Origin: Solirubrobacter sp963837485
GTDB lineage: Bacteria > Actinomycetota > Thermoleophilia > Solirubrobacterales > Solirubrobacteraceae
DNA length: 64,000 nucleotides
Assembly: GCA_963837485.1 (NCBI GenBank)
Contig: CAWINP010000010.1
Span: 1-64,000, forward strand
Direction of reading: 5' to 3'
Shown one piece after another: positions 9,205 to 18,331 of the stretch. The first letter of the stretch is position 1. Each line of letters opens with the position of its first letter. The notes below the pieces were generated by a model. That model saw only the letters and a list, made by a program, of their open reading frames with translations. It made no database searches and had not been told where the DNA came from. The position numbers and the translations under genes are program-made.

Positions 9205-11814
9205 ATGGAACCCGCGCTGGCCCCGCAGCCGGAGCCGAAGGTCCCCGATGAGCGCGCCGAGCGGCTTGCGCGGGAGCTGGCGGACGCGATCGAGCAGCAG
9301 GCGGCGACGAGTCAGGTGCTCGAGACGATCGGGCGCTCGGCGCTGGAGGTCGAGCCCGTCTTCGAGACCGTTGTCCGCCACGCGGTGCGGCTGTGCGCGG
9401 CCGACGGGGGCTTGGTGTTCCAACTCGAGGGGGACGTGTACAGGCTCGTGTTCGCGCTCGGAGGCACGGAGCAGTACCACCGTTACCTGGAGGAGAACCC
9501 GGTCGCGCGCCGCCCCGGCACGCTCGTCGGTCGTGTCGACGCGGAGCGGCGCACGGTCCACATCCGCGACGCGATCGCCGACCCCCGCTATCAGTGGCAG
9601 CGTGCGCGTGAGCTCGGCGGCTTCCGCACGATCCTTGGTGTGCCGATGCTCGTCGATCAGCGCGTCCTCGGCGTGATCGTGCTTTGGCGCGCGCGTGTCG
9701 ACCCGTTCGACGAGCGCACGATCGGGCTGGTGACGACGTTTGCCGCGCAGGGCGTGATCGCGATCCAGAACGTGCGTCGTGGCGCCGCGCTGACGCGCTC
9801 CGTCGAGGAGTTGCGCGCTCTGGGCGAGGTCAGCCATGCGGTCAGCTCCAGCCTCGACCTCGACGAGGTGCTGACGACGATCGTCACGCGCGCGGTCGAG
9901 CTGTCTGGCTCCGACGGCGGGTCGATCTTCGAGTTCGACCCGATGGCGGGCGAGTTCATGGTGCGGACCTGCTTCGGCACCGGCGAGGACCTCGAGCGGG
10001 CGCTGCGGGCGATTCGCGTCCGTATTGGTGACACCTTCGTGGGGCGTACCGCGACCGCGGGCGAAGTCCGCCAGAGCGCCGATCTCGACCTCGAGCCGTC
10101 CGACCCGCACGTCGACGAGCTGCGCCGCCACGGCTGGCGCTCGATGGCCGCCGTCCCGCTGCGGCGCGAGGAGGAGATCATCGGTGCGCTGATCGTGCGC
10201 AGGAAGTCGCCGGGCGCGCTGCCGGAGTCGACGGTCAGGTTGCTGGAGACGCTTGCGAGCCAGTCGGCGGTGGCGATCCACAACGCGCGCGTGTTCCGTG
10301 AGCTCGGGGATAAGACGCGCGAGCTGGAGATCGCGAGCCGGCACAAGTCGGAGTTCCTGGCGAGCATGTCGCACGAGCTGCGCACGCCGCTAAACGCCGT
10401 GATCGGGTTTTCGGATGTGCTCTTGGACCGCATGTGCGGTGACCTCAACGAGCGCCAGGATGAGTACGTCCGCGACATCCGCGATTCGGGCCGGCACCTG
10501 CTCGAGCTGATCAACGAGATCCTCGACATCTCGAAGGTCGAGGCGGGGCGGATGGAGCTCGAGCTCGGCGCCGTCTCGCTGCCCGACCTGCTCGCGCACG
10601 GCGTCGCGATGGTCCGCGACCGCGCGCGCAGTCACGGCATCTCGCTCGAACTGCACGTCGCTCCCGAGGTCGACGCGGTGCGCGCGGACGAGCTCAAGCT
10701 CAAGCAGGTCGTCCTGAACCTGCTCAGCAACGCCGTCAAGTTCACGCCCGACTGCGGCGCGGTGAGCGTCACCGCGGAGGTGGTCGGGGGCGAGGCGCAC
10801 GTCACCGTCCGCGACACCGGGATCGGAATTGCCGAGGCCGATCGCGAGCGCATCTTCGAGGCGTTCCAGCGCGGCGGCGCCCGTGCGCGTACGACGCCTG
10901 AGGGCACCGGGCTCGGGTTGACGCTGTCCAAGCGGATCGTCGACCTCCACGGCGGGCGCCTGTGGATGCAGAGCGAACTCGGCGCCGGCAGCACGTTCGC
11001 GTTCGCGATCCCGTTGGTGCACTGGTCCGTGCCGGCGGCCGAGGACCGCGCGCCCGCGCGAGGCCGCCATGCGGGCATCGTGCTCGTGGTCGAGGACGAC
11101 CGCAGCTCGGCCGACCTGCTGCGCGTCTACCTAGAGGACGCCGGCTACGACATCGTCGTCGCCCGTGACGGAGCGGAGGGACTCGAGTTGGCACGCCGCC
11201 TCGAGCCCGGTGTCGTGATCCTCGACATCCTGCTGCCCGGGCTCAACGGCTGGGAGCTGCTGACGCGACTGAAGGGCGACGCGGCGACCGCCGCGATCCC
11301 GGTCGTGATCGCGTCGATGCTCGATGAGCGCGGCGCGGGCTTCGCGCTCGGCGCGGCCGAGTACCTCGTCAAGCCTGTCGACCGCGACGACCTGCTCGAT
11401 GCCCTCACCCGCTGCGTCGTCCCGCCAGGCGAGCGACGGACGGTCCTGGCGATCGACGACAACGCGCGCGACCTGGACCTGGTCGAGGCCGCACTGGCAC
11501 CCGAGGGCTGGACCGTCGTGCGCGCCGGAGGCGGTGCCGAGGGCGTGCGGCTCGCGCGCAGCGAGCGCCCTGCCGTCGTGCTGCTCGACCTGCTGATGCC
11601 CGAGGTCGACGGGTTCGAGGTCGTCGAGCACCTGCGATCGGACCCGCTCGTCGCGGACATCCCGATCGTCGTCCTGACCGCGCGGGACATGACGGCCGCC
11701 GACCGCGAGCGGCTGAACGGCCGCGTCAGTTTCCTCGCACGCAAAGGCGCGTTTGGGCGCGCCGAGCTCGTCGAGCTCGTGGGGCGCCTGGCCGACGCGC
11801 GGGAGGCGCGATGA
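9205..11814 (+). CDS. Hybrid sensor histidine kinase (GAF-GAF-HisKA-HATPase-REC-REC)
   Basis: The protein has about 869 aa from ATG 9205 (GGAG 9 nt upstream; ATG 9172 or a start at 9064 is possible). It has no membrane segment, so it is a cytoplasmic sensor. Two GAF domains (about 45-190 and 205-370) precede HisKA with SMSHELRTPLNAVIGF (phospho-acceptor His near 390). HATPase_c follows, with NLLSNAVKF and GTGLGLTLSKRI. Two receiver domains at the C-terminus carry acceptor Asp residues in VVILDILLPG (about 674) and VVLLDLLMPE (about 795). It is the first gene of a four-gene operon; its stop overlaps the next start (ATGA). A close paralogue lies on the minus strand at 15710-18331. Confidence 0.93.
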   Translation: MEPALAPQPEPKVPDERAERLARELADAIEQQAATSQVLETIGRSALEVEPVFETVVRHAVRLCAADGGLVFQLEGDVYRLVFALGGTEQYHRYLEENPVARRPGTLVGRVDAERRTVHIRDAIADPRYQWQRARELGGFRTILGVPMLVDQRVLGVIVLWRARVDPFDERTIGLVTTFAAQGVIAIQNVRRGAALTRSVEELRALGEVSHAVSSSLDLDEVLTTIVTRAVELSGSDGGSIFEFDPMAGEFMVRTCFGTGEDLERALRAIRVRIGDTFVGRTATAGEVRQSADLDLEPSDPHVDELRRHGWRSMAAVPLRREEEIIGALIVRRKSPGALPESTVRLLETLASQSAVAIHNARVFRELGDKTRELEIASRHKSEFLASMSHELRTPLNAVIGFSDVLLDRMCGDLNERQDEYVRDIRDSGRHLLELINEILDISKVEAGRMELELGAVSLPDLLAHGVAMVRDRARSHGISLELHVAPEVDAVRADELKLKQVVLNLLSNAVKFTPDCGAVSVTAEVVGGEAHVTVRDTGIGIAEADRERIFEAFQRGGARARTTPEGTGLGLTLSKRIVDLHGGRLWMQSELGAGSTFAFAIPLVHWSVPAAEDRAPARGRHAGIVLVVEDDRSSADLLRVYLEDAGYDIVVARDGAEGLELARRLEPGVVILDILLPGLNGWELLTRLKGDAATAAIPVVIASMLDERGAGFALGAAEYLVKPVDRDDLLDALTRCVVPPGERRTVLAIDDNARDLDLVEAALAPEGWTVVRAGGGAEGVRLARSERPAVVLLDLLMPEVDGFEVVEHLRSDPLVADIPIVVLTARDMTAADRERLNGRVSFLARKGAFGRAELVELVGRLADAREAR

Positions 11815-12200
11815 CCGAGCGGCCAGACGTCCTGATCGTCGAGGACAACCCGCGCAACCTGAAGCTGGCGCGCGACGTCCTCAATCACGCCGGCTACCGG
11901 ACCTCGGAGGCCGAGACCGCCGAGCACGGGCTCGACCTGGCACGCGCGGAGCGGCCGCGACTGATCCTGATGGACATCCAGCTGCCGGGGATCGACGGCA
12001 TCGAAGCGCTGCGGCGTCTGCGCGCCGACGCCGCCACGGCCGGCATTCGCGTGGTCGCGCTGACCGCGTTCGCGATGAAGGACGACCGCGAGCGCTTGCT
12101 GGTCGCCGGCTTCGACGGCTACCTAGAGAAGCCGCTCGACGTGCGCGGATTCCCTGGCCAGATCGCGGCACTGCTGGCAGACGCGGAGGCGCGCACATGA
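11811..12200 (+). CDS. Single-domain response regulator (DivK/CheY-like)
   Basis: A 129-aa receiver domain with no output domain. Acidic pocket VLIVEDN, acceptor Asp in LILMDIQLPG, Thr in VVALTAF and Lys in EKPLD are all in place. The start overlaps the kinase stop and its stop overlaps the cyclase start, so the three are translationally coupled. It probably shuttles phosphate from the hybrid kinase, but its downstream partner is not evident from sequence. Confidence 0.92.
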   Translation: MTERPDVLIVEDNPRNLKLARDVLNHAGYRTSEAETAEHGLDLARAERPRLILMDIQLPGIDGIEALRRLRADAATAGIRVVALTAFAMKDDRERLLVAGFDGYLEKPLDVRGFPGQIAALLADAEART

Positions 12201-13324
12201 ACGAGCCAGGCACGATCCTCGTCGTCGATGACCTGGCGCAGAACGTGCGGCTGCTGGAGGCGGTGCTCGCGCCCCGCGGCTATGCCGTCATCGCGGCGAC
12301 GTCGGGCGCTGAGGCGCTGGAGTGCGTCGCCTCGTTGGCCGTCGACCTGGTGTTGCTCGACATCGTGATGCCCGAGATGGACGGCTACGCGGTCTGCCGC
12401 GCCCTGCGCGCCGAGCCCGCGACGCAGTTCCTGCCCGTGGTGATGATCACCGCCAGCGGCGAGCAGGAGAAGGTCGCCGCGATCGAGGCCGGCGCAGACG
12501 ACTTCATCGCCAAGCCGTTCGACCAGGCCGAGCTGCTCGCGCGCGTGCACTCACTGATGCGGATCAAGCGCTACCACGACACGATCGAGACGCAGACCGC
12601 CGAGCTGGCCGCATGGAACCAGCAGCTCGAGCAGCGCGTGCACGAGCAGGTCGAGGCGCTCGAGCGAATGGGGCGCCTGCGGCGCTTCCTCTCGCCGCAG
12701 CTCACCGAGCTGGTGCTCTCCTCCGGCGACGAATCGTTCCTGGAGAGCCACCGGCGCGACATCACGGTCGTGTTCTGCGACCTGCGCGGCTTCACGAGCT
12801 TCGCCGAAACGGTCGAACCCGAGGACGTGATGCTCGTGCTCAACCAGTACCACACGGCCCTCGGCGACCTCGTCCACCGCTACGAGGGGACGCTCGAGCG
12901 CTTCACCGGCGACGGGCTGATGGTGATCTTCAACGACCCGCTGCCCTGCCCGGACGCGCCGCAACGCGCGGTCCGGATGGCCGTGGCGATGCGTGGCCGG
13001 GTCGGGGAGCTCGCCGAGGGCTGGAGCCGGCAGGGCTACCAGCTCGACTTCGGCGTCGGCATCGCCCAGGGCCACGCCACGCTCGGTCGGATCGGCTTCG
13101 AGGGCCGCTACGACTACACGGCGATCGGGAGCGTCAGCAACCTCGCCGCGCGGCTGTGCGCGGAGGCGGCGCCGCGGCAAATCCTGATCAGCCAGCGCGT
13201 CTACTCCGCGGCCGAGGACATCATCGTCGCCGACTCCGTCGGCGAGCTGGCACTGCGCGGCTTCTCGCGGCCCGCGCGAGCGTACAACATAGTCGGGCTC
13301 GACGAGGCGCGGGCAGGCGTGTGA
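12197..13324 (+). CDS. Response regulator with class III adenylate/guanylate cyclase output
   Basis: The protein has about 375 aa from ATG 12197. A receiver domain (about 1-125; ILVVDDL, LVLLDIVMPE, FIAKPF) joins through a coiled helix (ETQTAELAAWNQQLEQRVHE) to a class III cyclase domain (about 180-370). Metal-binding Asp residues lie in VVFCDLRGFTSF and RFTGDGLMVIF. The transition-state Asn/Arg pair lies in SNLAARLC, preceded by YDYTAIG. A product such as cAMP is likely, but cAMP versus cGMP cannot be settled by eye. It sits between the receiver gene and the ATP-grasp gene, overlapping both (ATGA and GTGA). Confidence 0.93.
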   Translation: MNEPGTILVVDDLAQNVRLLEAVLAPRGYAVIAATSGAEALECVASLAVDLVLLDIVMPEMDGYAVCRALRAEPATQFLPVVMITASGEQEKVAAIEAGADDFIAKPFDQAELLARVHSLMRIKRYHDTIETQTAELAAWNQQLEQRVHEQVEALERMGRLRRFLSPQLTELVLSSGDESFLESHRRDITVVFCDLRGFTSFAETVEPEDVMLVLNQYHTALGDLVHRYEGTLERFTGDGLMVIFNDPLPCPDAPQRAVRMAVAMRGRVGELAEGWSRQGYQLDFGVGIAQGHATLGRIGFEGRYDYTAIGSVSNLAARLCAEAAPRQILISQRVYSAAEDIIVADSVGELALRGFSRPARAYNIVGLDEARAGV

Positions 13325-14889
13325 GCGAGCTCGCCGAGACGGCGCCGCGCCTGAGCGACCTGAGCGAGGACGAGCGCCGCGCGCGCTTTGCCCGCCTGCA
13401 GCAGCGGCTCGTCCCGGTCTGGGGCGCGCTGCGGCTGAACCAGCCGGGCGAGTCGATCGTCGTCGTCCCGTCGGTGGCGCCCGACGCGACGCAGACGGGC
13501 GCGGTCGTGCAGGCGCTCGAGGAGCGCCTCCTGTTCCTGCTGCTCCTCCTGCGCCAGCCACGAATTCGCGTGATCTTCGTGACAGGGCGCCCGGTGCCGG
13601 AGGGGATCGTCGAGTACTACCTGGGTCTCCTCCCCGGCGTGATCCCGCGCCAGGCCAGGCGCCGCCTACACATGGTTTCGACGCACGACGGGACTGCGTG
13701 CGCGCTGGCGCAGAAGCTGCTCGAGCGCCCGCGCGTGCTCGAGCAGGTGCGCGCGCTGATCCCGGACGCCACGCGCTGCCACCTGATCCCGTACGCGACG
13801 ACGCCGCTGGAGCGCGACGTCGCGCTCGCGCTCGGCATCCCGCTCTATGGCGCCGATCCCGCGCTACTGCCGTTCGGCACCAAGACCGGCTGCCGGCGGC
13901 TGTTCGCGGCGGCGGGCGTCACCCATCCGCTCGGCTACGAGGACGTGCGCGACCCCGCCGGCATCGTCGATTCGCTCGCGCGCATACGCGAGACCCGGCC
14001 GGGGGTCGCGGCCGCGATCGTGAAGCTCAACGACGGCGTGTCGGGCCGCGGCAACGCCCTCATCGAGCTGCGCGACCTGCCCGCGCCCGGCGCCGGCGAC
14101 GAACGCGCCGAGCTGCGCAGCCGCACGGACGCGATGGCGTTCGAGCACCCCGACGTGCGGCTGCCGACGTACCTCGCGCAACTCGCGCAAGACGGCGGAA
14201 TCGTTGAAGAGCGCGTGACCGGCGACGAGATCCGCAGCCCGAGCGTCCAGCTGCGGGTGACGCCGCTCGGCGAGGTCGAGCTGCTCTCCACGCACGACCA
14301 GCTGCTCGGTGGACCGAGCGGCCAGAGCTACCTCGGCTGCCGCTTCCCAGCCGACTTCGGCTACGCCCAGGCGATCAGCCGCCAGGCCGAGCGGATCGGC
14401 GAGCGCCTCGCGCATGAGGGGGTGCTCGGCCGCTTCGCCGTCGACTTCGTCGTCGCGCGCGAGGGCCACGGCGCATGGACGCCGTACGCGATCGAGCTCA
14501 ACCTCCGCAAGGGCGGCACGACGCATCCCTTCCTCACGCTGCAGTTCCTGACCGACGGTCGCTATGACCCGGTGACCGCGCTGTTCACGGCGCCGAGCGG
14601 GCGCGAGAAGCACCTCGTCGCCACCGACCACCTCGAGTCGGACCTGCTGCGCGGGCTGACGGTCGACGACCTGTTCGACATCGCCGTCCGCAACCGCCTG
14701 CACTTCGATCAGGCGCGCCAGACCGGCATCGTCTTCCACATGATGAGCGCGCTCACCGAGCTCGGCCGCGTCGGCCTGACCGCGGTCGCCGATAGCCGCG
14801 AGCAGGCGGACGCGGCGTACCGCCGCGCCCAGCGGGTGCTGCTCGAGGAGGCGACGCCGCCGCCCGAGCCCGCGCTACCCGCGCTCTGA
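13321..14889 (+). CDS. ATP-grasp peptide ligase, PGM1-related
   Basis: The protein has about 522 aa and starts at GTG 13321, overlapping the cyclase stop. An N-terminal alpha/beta domain (ESIVVVPSVAPD, RIRVIFVTGRPV, GIVEYYLGLLPG) is followed by an ATP-grasp fold: GTKTGCRRLFAAAGV, AAIVKLNDGVSGRGNALIEL, and IELNLRKGGTTHPF with the metal-binding Glu/Asn. This matches the PGM1-like peptide ligases known from pheganomycin biosynthesis and many signalling-linked homologues. Its place as last gene of a kinase/cyclase operon suggests regulated ligation of a peptide or amino-acid substrate, which is inference. The inverted paralogous operon has no surviving copy of this gene. Confidence 0.8.
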   Translation: MSELAETAPRLSDLSEDERRARFARLQQRLVPVWGALRLNQPGESIVVVPSVAPDATQTGAVVQALEERLLFLLLLLRQPRIRVIFVTGRPVPEGIVEYYLGLLPGVIPRQARRRLHMVSTHDGTACALAQKLLERPRVLEQVRALIPDATRCHLIPYATTPLERDVALALGIPLYGADPALLPFGTKTGCRRLFAAAGVTHPLGYEDVRDPAGIVDSLARIRETRPGVAAAIVKLNDGVSGRGNALIELRDLPAPGAGDERAELRSRTDAMAFEHPDVRLPTYLAQLAQDGGIVEERVTGDEIRSPSVQLRVTPLGEVELLSTHDQLLGGPSGQSYLGCRFPADFGYAQAISRQAERIGERLAHEGVLGRFAVDFVVAREGHGAWTPYAIELNLRKGGTTHPFLTLQFLTDGRYDPVTALFTAPSGREKHLVATDHLESDLLRGLTVDDLFDIAVRNRLHFDQARQTGIVFHMMSALTELGRVGLTAVADSREQADAAYRRAQRVLLEEATPPPEPALPAL

Positions 14890-14890
14890 C

Positions 14891-14965
14891 GTGACTGGCC
14901 CGAGCCTGCTCGACCTCGCGGTGATCCTGCTGGCGGCGCGGGCCGGAGCGCTGGCCTTCGAGTGA
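14891..14965 (+). pseudogene. 5' fragment of a Kef-type cation/H+ antiporter gene
   Basis: GTG 14891 opens TGPSLLDLAVILLAARAGAL and then stops at 14963-14965, exactly where a transposase remnant begins on the other strand. The first helix pattern LLDLAVILLAARLGG is typical of CPA2 antiporters. Only about 24 codons survive. Confidence 0.5.
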
Positions 14966-15105
14966 GCAGGACAGCCGGGCGTGAACGGCGAGATCGCCGC
15001 CGACACAGGCGAGGTGCAGGTTGACCAGCGTGGCGGTCCAGACGGCTTGCAGTTCTGTCTTTCGGGTGCCGTTGTAACGGCTGTTGCGGGCGTAGTAGCG
15101 CTAGA
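14966..15105 (-). pseudogene. Transposase C-terminal fragment
   Basis: The minus strand reads RYYARNSRYNGTRKTELQ, AVWTATLVNLHL and then a degenerate tail. This resembles the C-terminus of DDE transposases of the IS1182/IS5 type, although the family is uncertain. It joins the antiporter fragment on one side and the truncated receiver/cyclase gene on the other, so an insertion followed by deletion explains both truncations. Confidence 0.55.
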
Positions 15106-15327
15106 CGGATCGGCGTGCAGGGCTCGGCACACTGGGTACCCGTCCATCTCGGGCATCAGGATGTCCAGCAACACGAGGTCGATCGGCTCCGCTGCCATAT
15201 GCTCGAGCGCCTCCCATCCCGAACTCGCCGCGGCCACGCGGTAGCCGCGTGGCGCGAGGATCGCCTCGAGCAGCCGCACGTTCTGTGGAAGGTCGTCGAC
15301 GGCGAGGATCGTCGCCTGCTCCGGCAT
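15106..15327 (-). pseudogene. Receiver-domain fragment of a second REC-cyclase gene
   Basis: ATG 15327 begins ILAVDDLPQNVRLLEAILAP and continues through LVLLDILMPEMDGYPVCRAL. It is nearly collinear with the first 75 residues of the cyclase gene at 12197. Similarity stops near 15110 where the transposase remnant starts; the coiled linker and cyclase domain are missing. The start lies 2 nt after the stop of the upstream response regulator gene. Confidence 0.85.
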
Positions 15328-15329
15328 GT

Positions 15330-15713
15330 TCACGCGTTCGTCCCAGCGGCTGCGAGCGCTGCCGCGACCTGCCGCGGGAACTCGCGGATGTCGAGCGGCT
15401 TTGCGACGTAGCGGTCGAACCCGGCCGTGAGGGACCGCTCCCGATCGTCCTTCATGGCGAACGCGGTGAGGGTGATCACCGGGATGTCGCACGTTTCCGG
15501 ATCGAACCGCAGGCTGCCGAGCGCCCGCACGCCGTCCATGCCCGGGAGCTGGACGTCCATGAGCACCAGGTCCGAGATGCTGGGCGAGCGCGAGCCCGTC
15601 CTCCGCGTTCTCGGCGTCGAGGGTCTGGTAGCCGGTGTGGTTGGGATGTCGCGCGCCAGCTTCAGGTTCGTGGGATTGTCCTCGATGCTGAGGATGAGCG
15701 CGCCGTCGCTCAT
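15330..15713 (-). CDS. Single-domain response regulator, with a compensated frameshift
   Basis: A 127-aa paralogue of the regulator at 11811. LILSIEDNPTNLKLARDI, the acceptor block LVLMDVQLPGMDG, VITLTAFAMKDDRER and AKPLD are conserved. Between about 15600 and 15660 the reading frame gives an abnormal Thr/Pro/Arg-rich stretch. The neighbouring frame there reads NHTGYQTLDAENAEDGLALA, which aligns with the paralogue. Two opposite single-base shifts, real or from sequencing, therefore scramble one helix and strand while keeping the rest open. The start overlaps the kinase stop. Confidence 0.8.
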   Translation of the reverse strand: MSDGALILSIEDNPTNLKLARDIPTTPATRPSTPRTRRTGSRSPSISDLVLMDVQLPGMDGVRALGSLRFDPETCDIPVITLTAFAMKDDRERSLTAGFDRYVAKPLDIREFPRQVAAALAAAGTNA

Positions 15714-18331
15714 GGCTCGTCCTTCGCGCCGACGAGCCGGTCCACGAGGTCGACGAGCTCGGCCTTGGGCAGAGAGCCCTTCTGCGCGATGTAGCTGATC
15801 TGGCCCGCGAGGCGATCGTGGTCGGCTCGCGTCATGTCCTTGGACGTCAGGACGACGATCGGAACGTCATCGACCAGCGGGTCTGCGCGCAGCCGCTCGA
15901 CCACGTCGAAGCCGTCCACGTCGGGCATGAGCAGGTCGAGCACGACGACCGCCGGCCGTACGCGCCGCACGACACGCACTCCTTCTTCACCTCCGCTTGC
16001 GCGCAGCACGTCCCATCCTTCCGGAGCGAGCACCGCCTCGAGGAGGTCCAAGTCCACGGGATCGTCGTCGATCGCTACGAGCGTGCGTCGGTCGCGCCGC
16101 GGTGCAACGCAGCGGGCCAGCGCGTCGAGCAGGCTTGCCCGGTCGACCGGCTTGACAAGGTAGTCGGCGGCGCCCAGTGCATACCCAGCGCCTTGATCGT
16201 CAATCATCGAGACGATGACCACGGGGATCGCCGACGTCGCGGGGTCGCTCTTGAGCTGGGCCACCACCTCCCACCCGTTCAGTCGTGGCAGCAGGACGTC
16301 GAGGATCACGGCCGCGGGCGCAATTCGCCGGACCATGTCGAGCGCCTCGATGCCGTCGCGAGCGATCGCCACGGCGTAACCCGCGTCCTCCATGTAGACG
16401 CGAAGGAGCCCCGCCGAGCGGTGGTCGTCCTCCACGATGAGAACGCTGCCGCCGGCCGCGGGCACCGCCTCCGGTGTCGGCTCGGCGGGCGCGGCGGAGC
16501 CGGGGACCATCGGGATCGCGAACGAGAAGGTGCTTCCGACGCCGAGCTCGCTCACCATCCACAGGCGCCCGCCGTGGAGATCGACGATCCGCTTCGACAA
16601 CGTGAGGCCGAGCCCGGTGCCCTCCGTGCTGGTCCGCGCCGCGCGACCGCCTCGCTGGAACGCCTCGAAGATGCGGTCCTTCTCGTTGTCGGCGATGCCG
16701 ATGCCCGTGTCCCGCACGCTGACGTGCGCATCGTCGCCGACGCGCCGGGCCTGGACCGTCACCGACCCTCCGTCGAGCGTGAACTTCACCGCATTGCTGA
16801 GCAGGTTCAGGACCACCTGCTTGAGCTTGCGCTCATCTGCCTTGGCCATGCCGAGGCTCGGCTCGATGTAGCACGCGAGCGAGATTCGGTGCCTCGCGGC
16901 GCGCTCGCGAACCATTGCGATGCCGTGCTCGATCATGTCCGCCAGTAAGACCGGTTCGAGGTCGAGCTCCATCTGGCCCGCCTCGACCTTCGAGAGGTCG
17001 AGGATCTCGTTGATCAGCTCGAGCAGATGGCGCCCCGAGTCGCGGACGTCGCGTATGTACTCGTCCTGTCGCTCGTTGAGCTCGCCGAACATCCGATCCA
17101 GCAGGACATCTGAGAAGCCGATGACCGCGTTCAGCGGCGTCCGTAGCTCGTGCGACATGCTGGCGAGGAACTCGGACTTGTGCTGGCTGGCCACCTCCAG
17201 CTCACGTGTCTTATGTTCGAGCTCTTGGAACACCCGGGCGTTGTGGATGGCCACGACAGACTGGCCAGCGAGCGTCTCGAGAAGGTCGACGGTCTCCTCC
17301 GGCAGTGCTCCCGGGACCGTGCGCGGGACGACGAGCGAGCCGAAGATCTCGTCCCCGCGCCGGAGTGGCAGCACCACCATAGAGCGCCACCCGTGGGCGA
17401 GGAGCGCGTTGACGTGTGGATCGGGCGGCTCGGCCTCGAGATCCGGCGCCTGGCGTACCTCACCGTCAGCAGCCGCGACGCCCATGAACGTCCCCCGCAG
17501 CCCGATCCGGATCTCTTGCAACTCACGGACTAGTTCCGCACTCGTGCCGGCGCAGGTTCGCAGCACGAACTCCTCGGCATCCGCGTCGAACTCGAAGATT
17601 GAGCCGCCATCCGCTCCCGAGAGCTCGGCCGCACGGGTGACGATCGTCGTCAGCACCTGGCCCAGATCGAGACTCGAGCTCACCGCCTGGCTTATCTCGC
17701 CGAGCGCGCGGAGTTCGTCCACCGACCGCCCCAGCTGCGCGCTGCGCTGCTCAAGCTGCTGAAAGAGCTCGACGTTCCGGATCGCGATCGCGGCCTGCGC
17801 GGCGAACGTCGTCAGAAGGTCGATCGTCCTGTCGCCGAACGGATCGACCTCGAGCCGCCACAGGATCAGGACTCCGACGACGCGGTCGCCGACCAGCATC
17901 GGTGCACCAAGCATCGTGCGGTACCCGCCGAGCTGGCGCCCGGTTGGCCAACGGTAGATGGGATCGGCGAGCACGTCTGGGATCTGGACGATGCTCTGCT
18001 CCAGCCCGACCCGGCCGACGAGTGTCTCAGGACCTTGCTTCACGGGATGGCGCCGCATGTACTCCCGGTACTTCTGGGAACCGCCGACGATGAAGGCGAT
18101 CCGGTACACGTCGTCATGAGGCTGGTAGACGTAGCCGCAGTCTGCGCGGCATAGGCTCACGGCGTGACGTACCGCCGTCTCGAAGACGACCTCGAGCCTG
18201 AAGTCCGAGCGCCCGATCACCTCAAGGACCTGGCTGGTGGCCGTCTGCCGCTCGATCGCCTCGGCCAGTTCGCTCTCCAGCCGAGCCACGCGGTCGGCAT
18301 CAGGCGCCACGGGATTGGATCGAGCCGACAC
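15710..18331 (-). CDS. Hybrid sensor histidine kinase (GAF-GAF-HisKA-HATPase-REC-REC), paralogue
   Basis: The protein has about 873 aa from GTG 18331, which has GGGGAG upstream; the frame is open to 18550 but those residues lack similarity to the paralogue. Two GAF domains, HisKA with SMSHELRTPLNAVIGF (His near 394), HATPase_c (NLLSNAVKF, GTGLGLTLSKRI) and two receivers (VILDVLLPRLNG, VVVLDLLMPDVDG) follow the same order as the plus-strand kinase. Both kinases begin with the same helix (ELA-AIE-Q-ATSQVLE-IGRS). It leads a minus-strand operon with a response regulator and a truncated REC-cyclase. Confidence 0.92.
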   Translation of the reverse strand: MSARSNPVAPDADRVARLESELAEAIERQTATSQVLEVIGRSDFRLEVVFETAVRHAVSLCRADCGYVYQPHDDVYRIAFIVGGSQKYREYMRRHPVKQGPETLVGRVGLEQSIVQIPDVLADPIYRWPTGRQLGGYRTMLGAPMLVGDRVVGVLILWRLEVDPFGDRTIDLLTTFAAQAAIAIRNVELFQQLEQRSAQLGRSVDELRALGEISQAVSSSLDLGQVLTTIVTRAAELSGADGGSIFEFDADAEEFVLRTCAGTSAELVRELQEIRIGLRGTFMGVAAADGEVRQAPDLEAEPPDPHVNALLAHGWRSMVVLPLRRGDEIFGSLVVPRTVPGALPEETVDLLETLAGQSVVAIHNARVFQELEHKTRELEVASQHKSEFLASMSHELRTPLNAVIGFSDVLLDRMFGELNERQDEYIRDVRDSGRHLLELINEILDLSKVEAGQMELDLEPVLLADMIEHGIAMVRERAARHRISLACYIEPSLGMAKADERKLKQVVLNLLSNAVKFTLDGGSVTVQARRVGDDAHVSVRDTGIGIADNEKDRIFEAFQRGGRAARTSTEGTGLGLTLSKRIVDLHGGRLWMVSELGVGSTFSFAIPMVPGSAAPAEPTPEAVPAAGGSVLIVEDDHRSAGLLRVYMEDAGYAVAIARDGIEALDMVRRIAPAAVILDVLLPRLNGWEVVAQLKSDPATSAIPVVIVSMIDDQGAGYALGAADYLVKPVDRASLLDALARCVAPRRDRRTLVAIDDDPVDLDLLEAVLAPEGWDVLRASGGEEGVRVVRRVRPAVVVLDLLMPDVDGFDVVERLRADPLVDDVPIVVLTSKDMTRADHDRLAGQISYIAQKGSLPKAELVDLVDRLVGAKDEP

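Noticed and set aside
12322..13320. An N-terminal extension of the ATP-grasp ligase frame through the cyclase gene
   Set aside because: The extra 333 residues are Arg-rich shadow sequence; GTG 13321 with a 4-bp overlap is the natural start.
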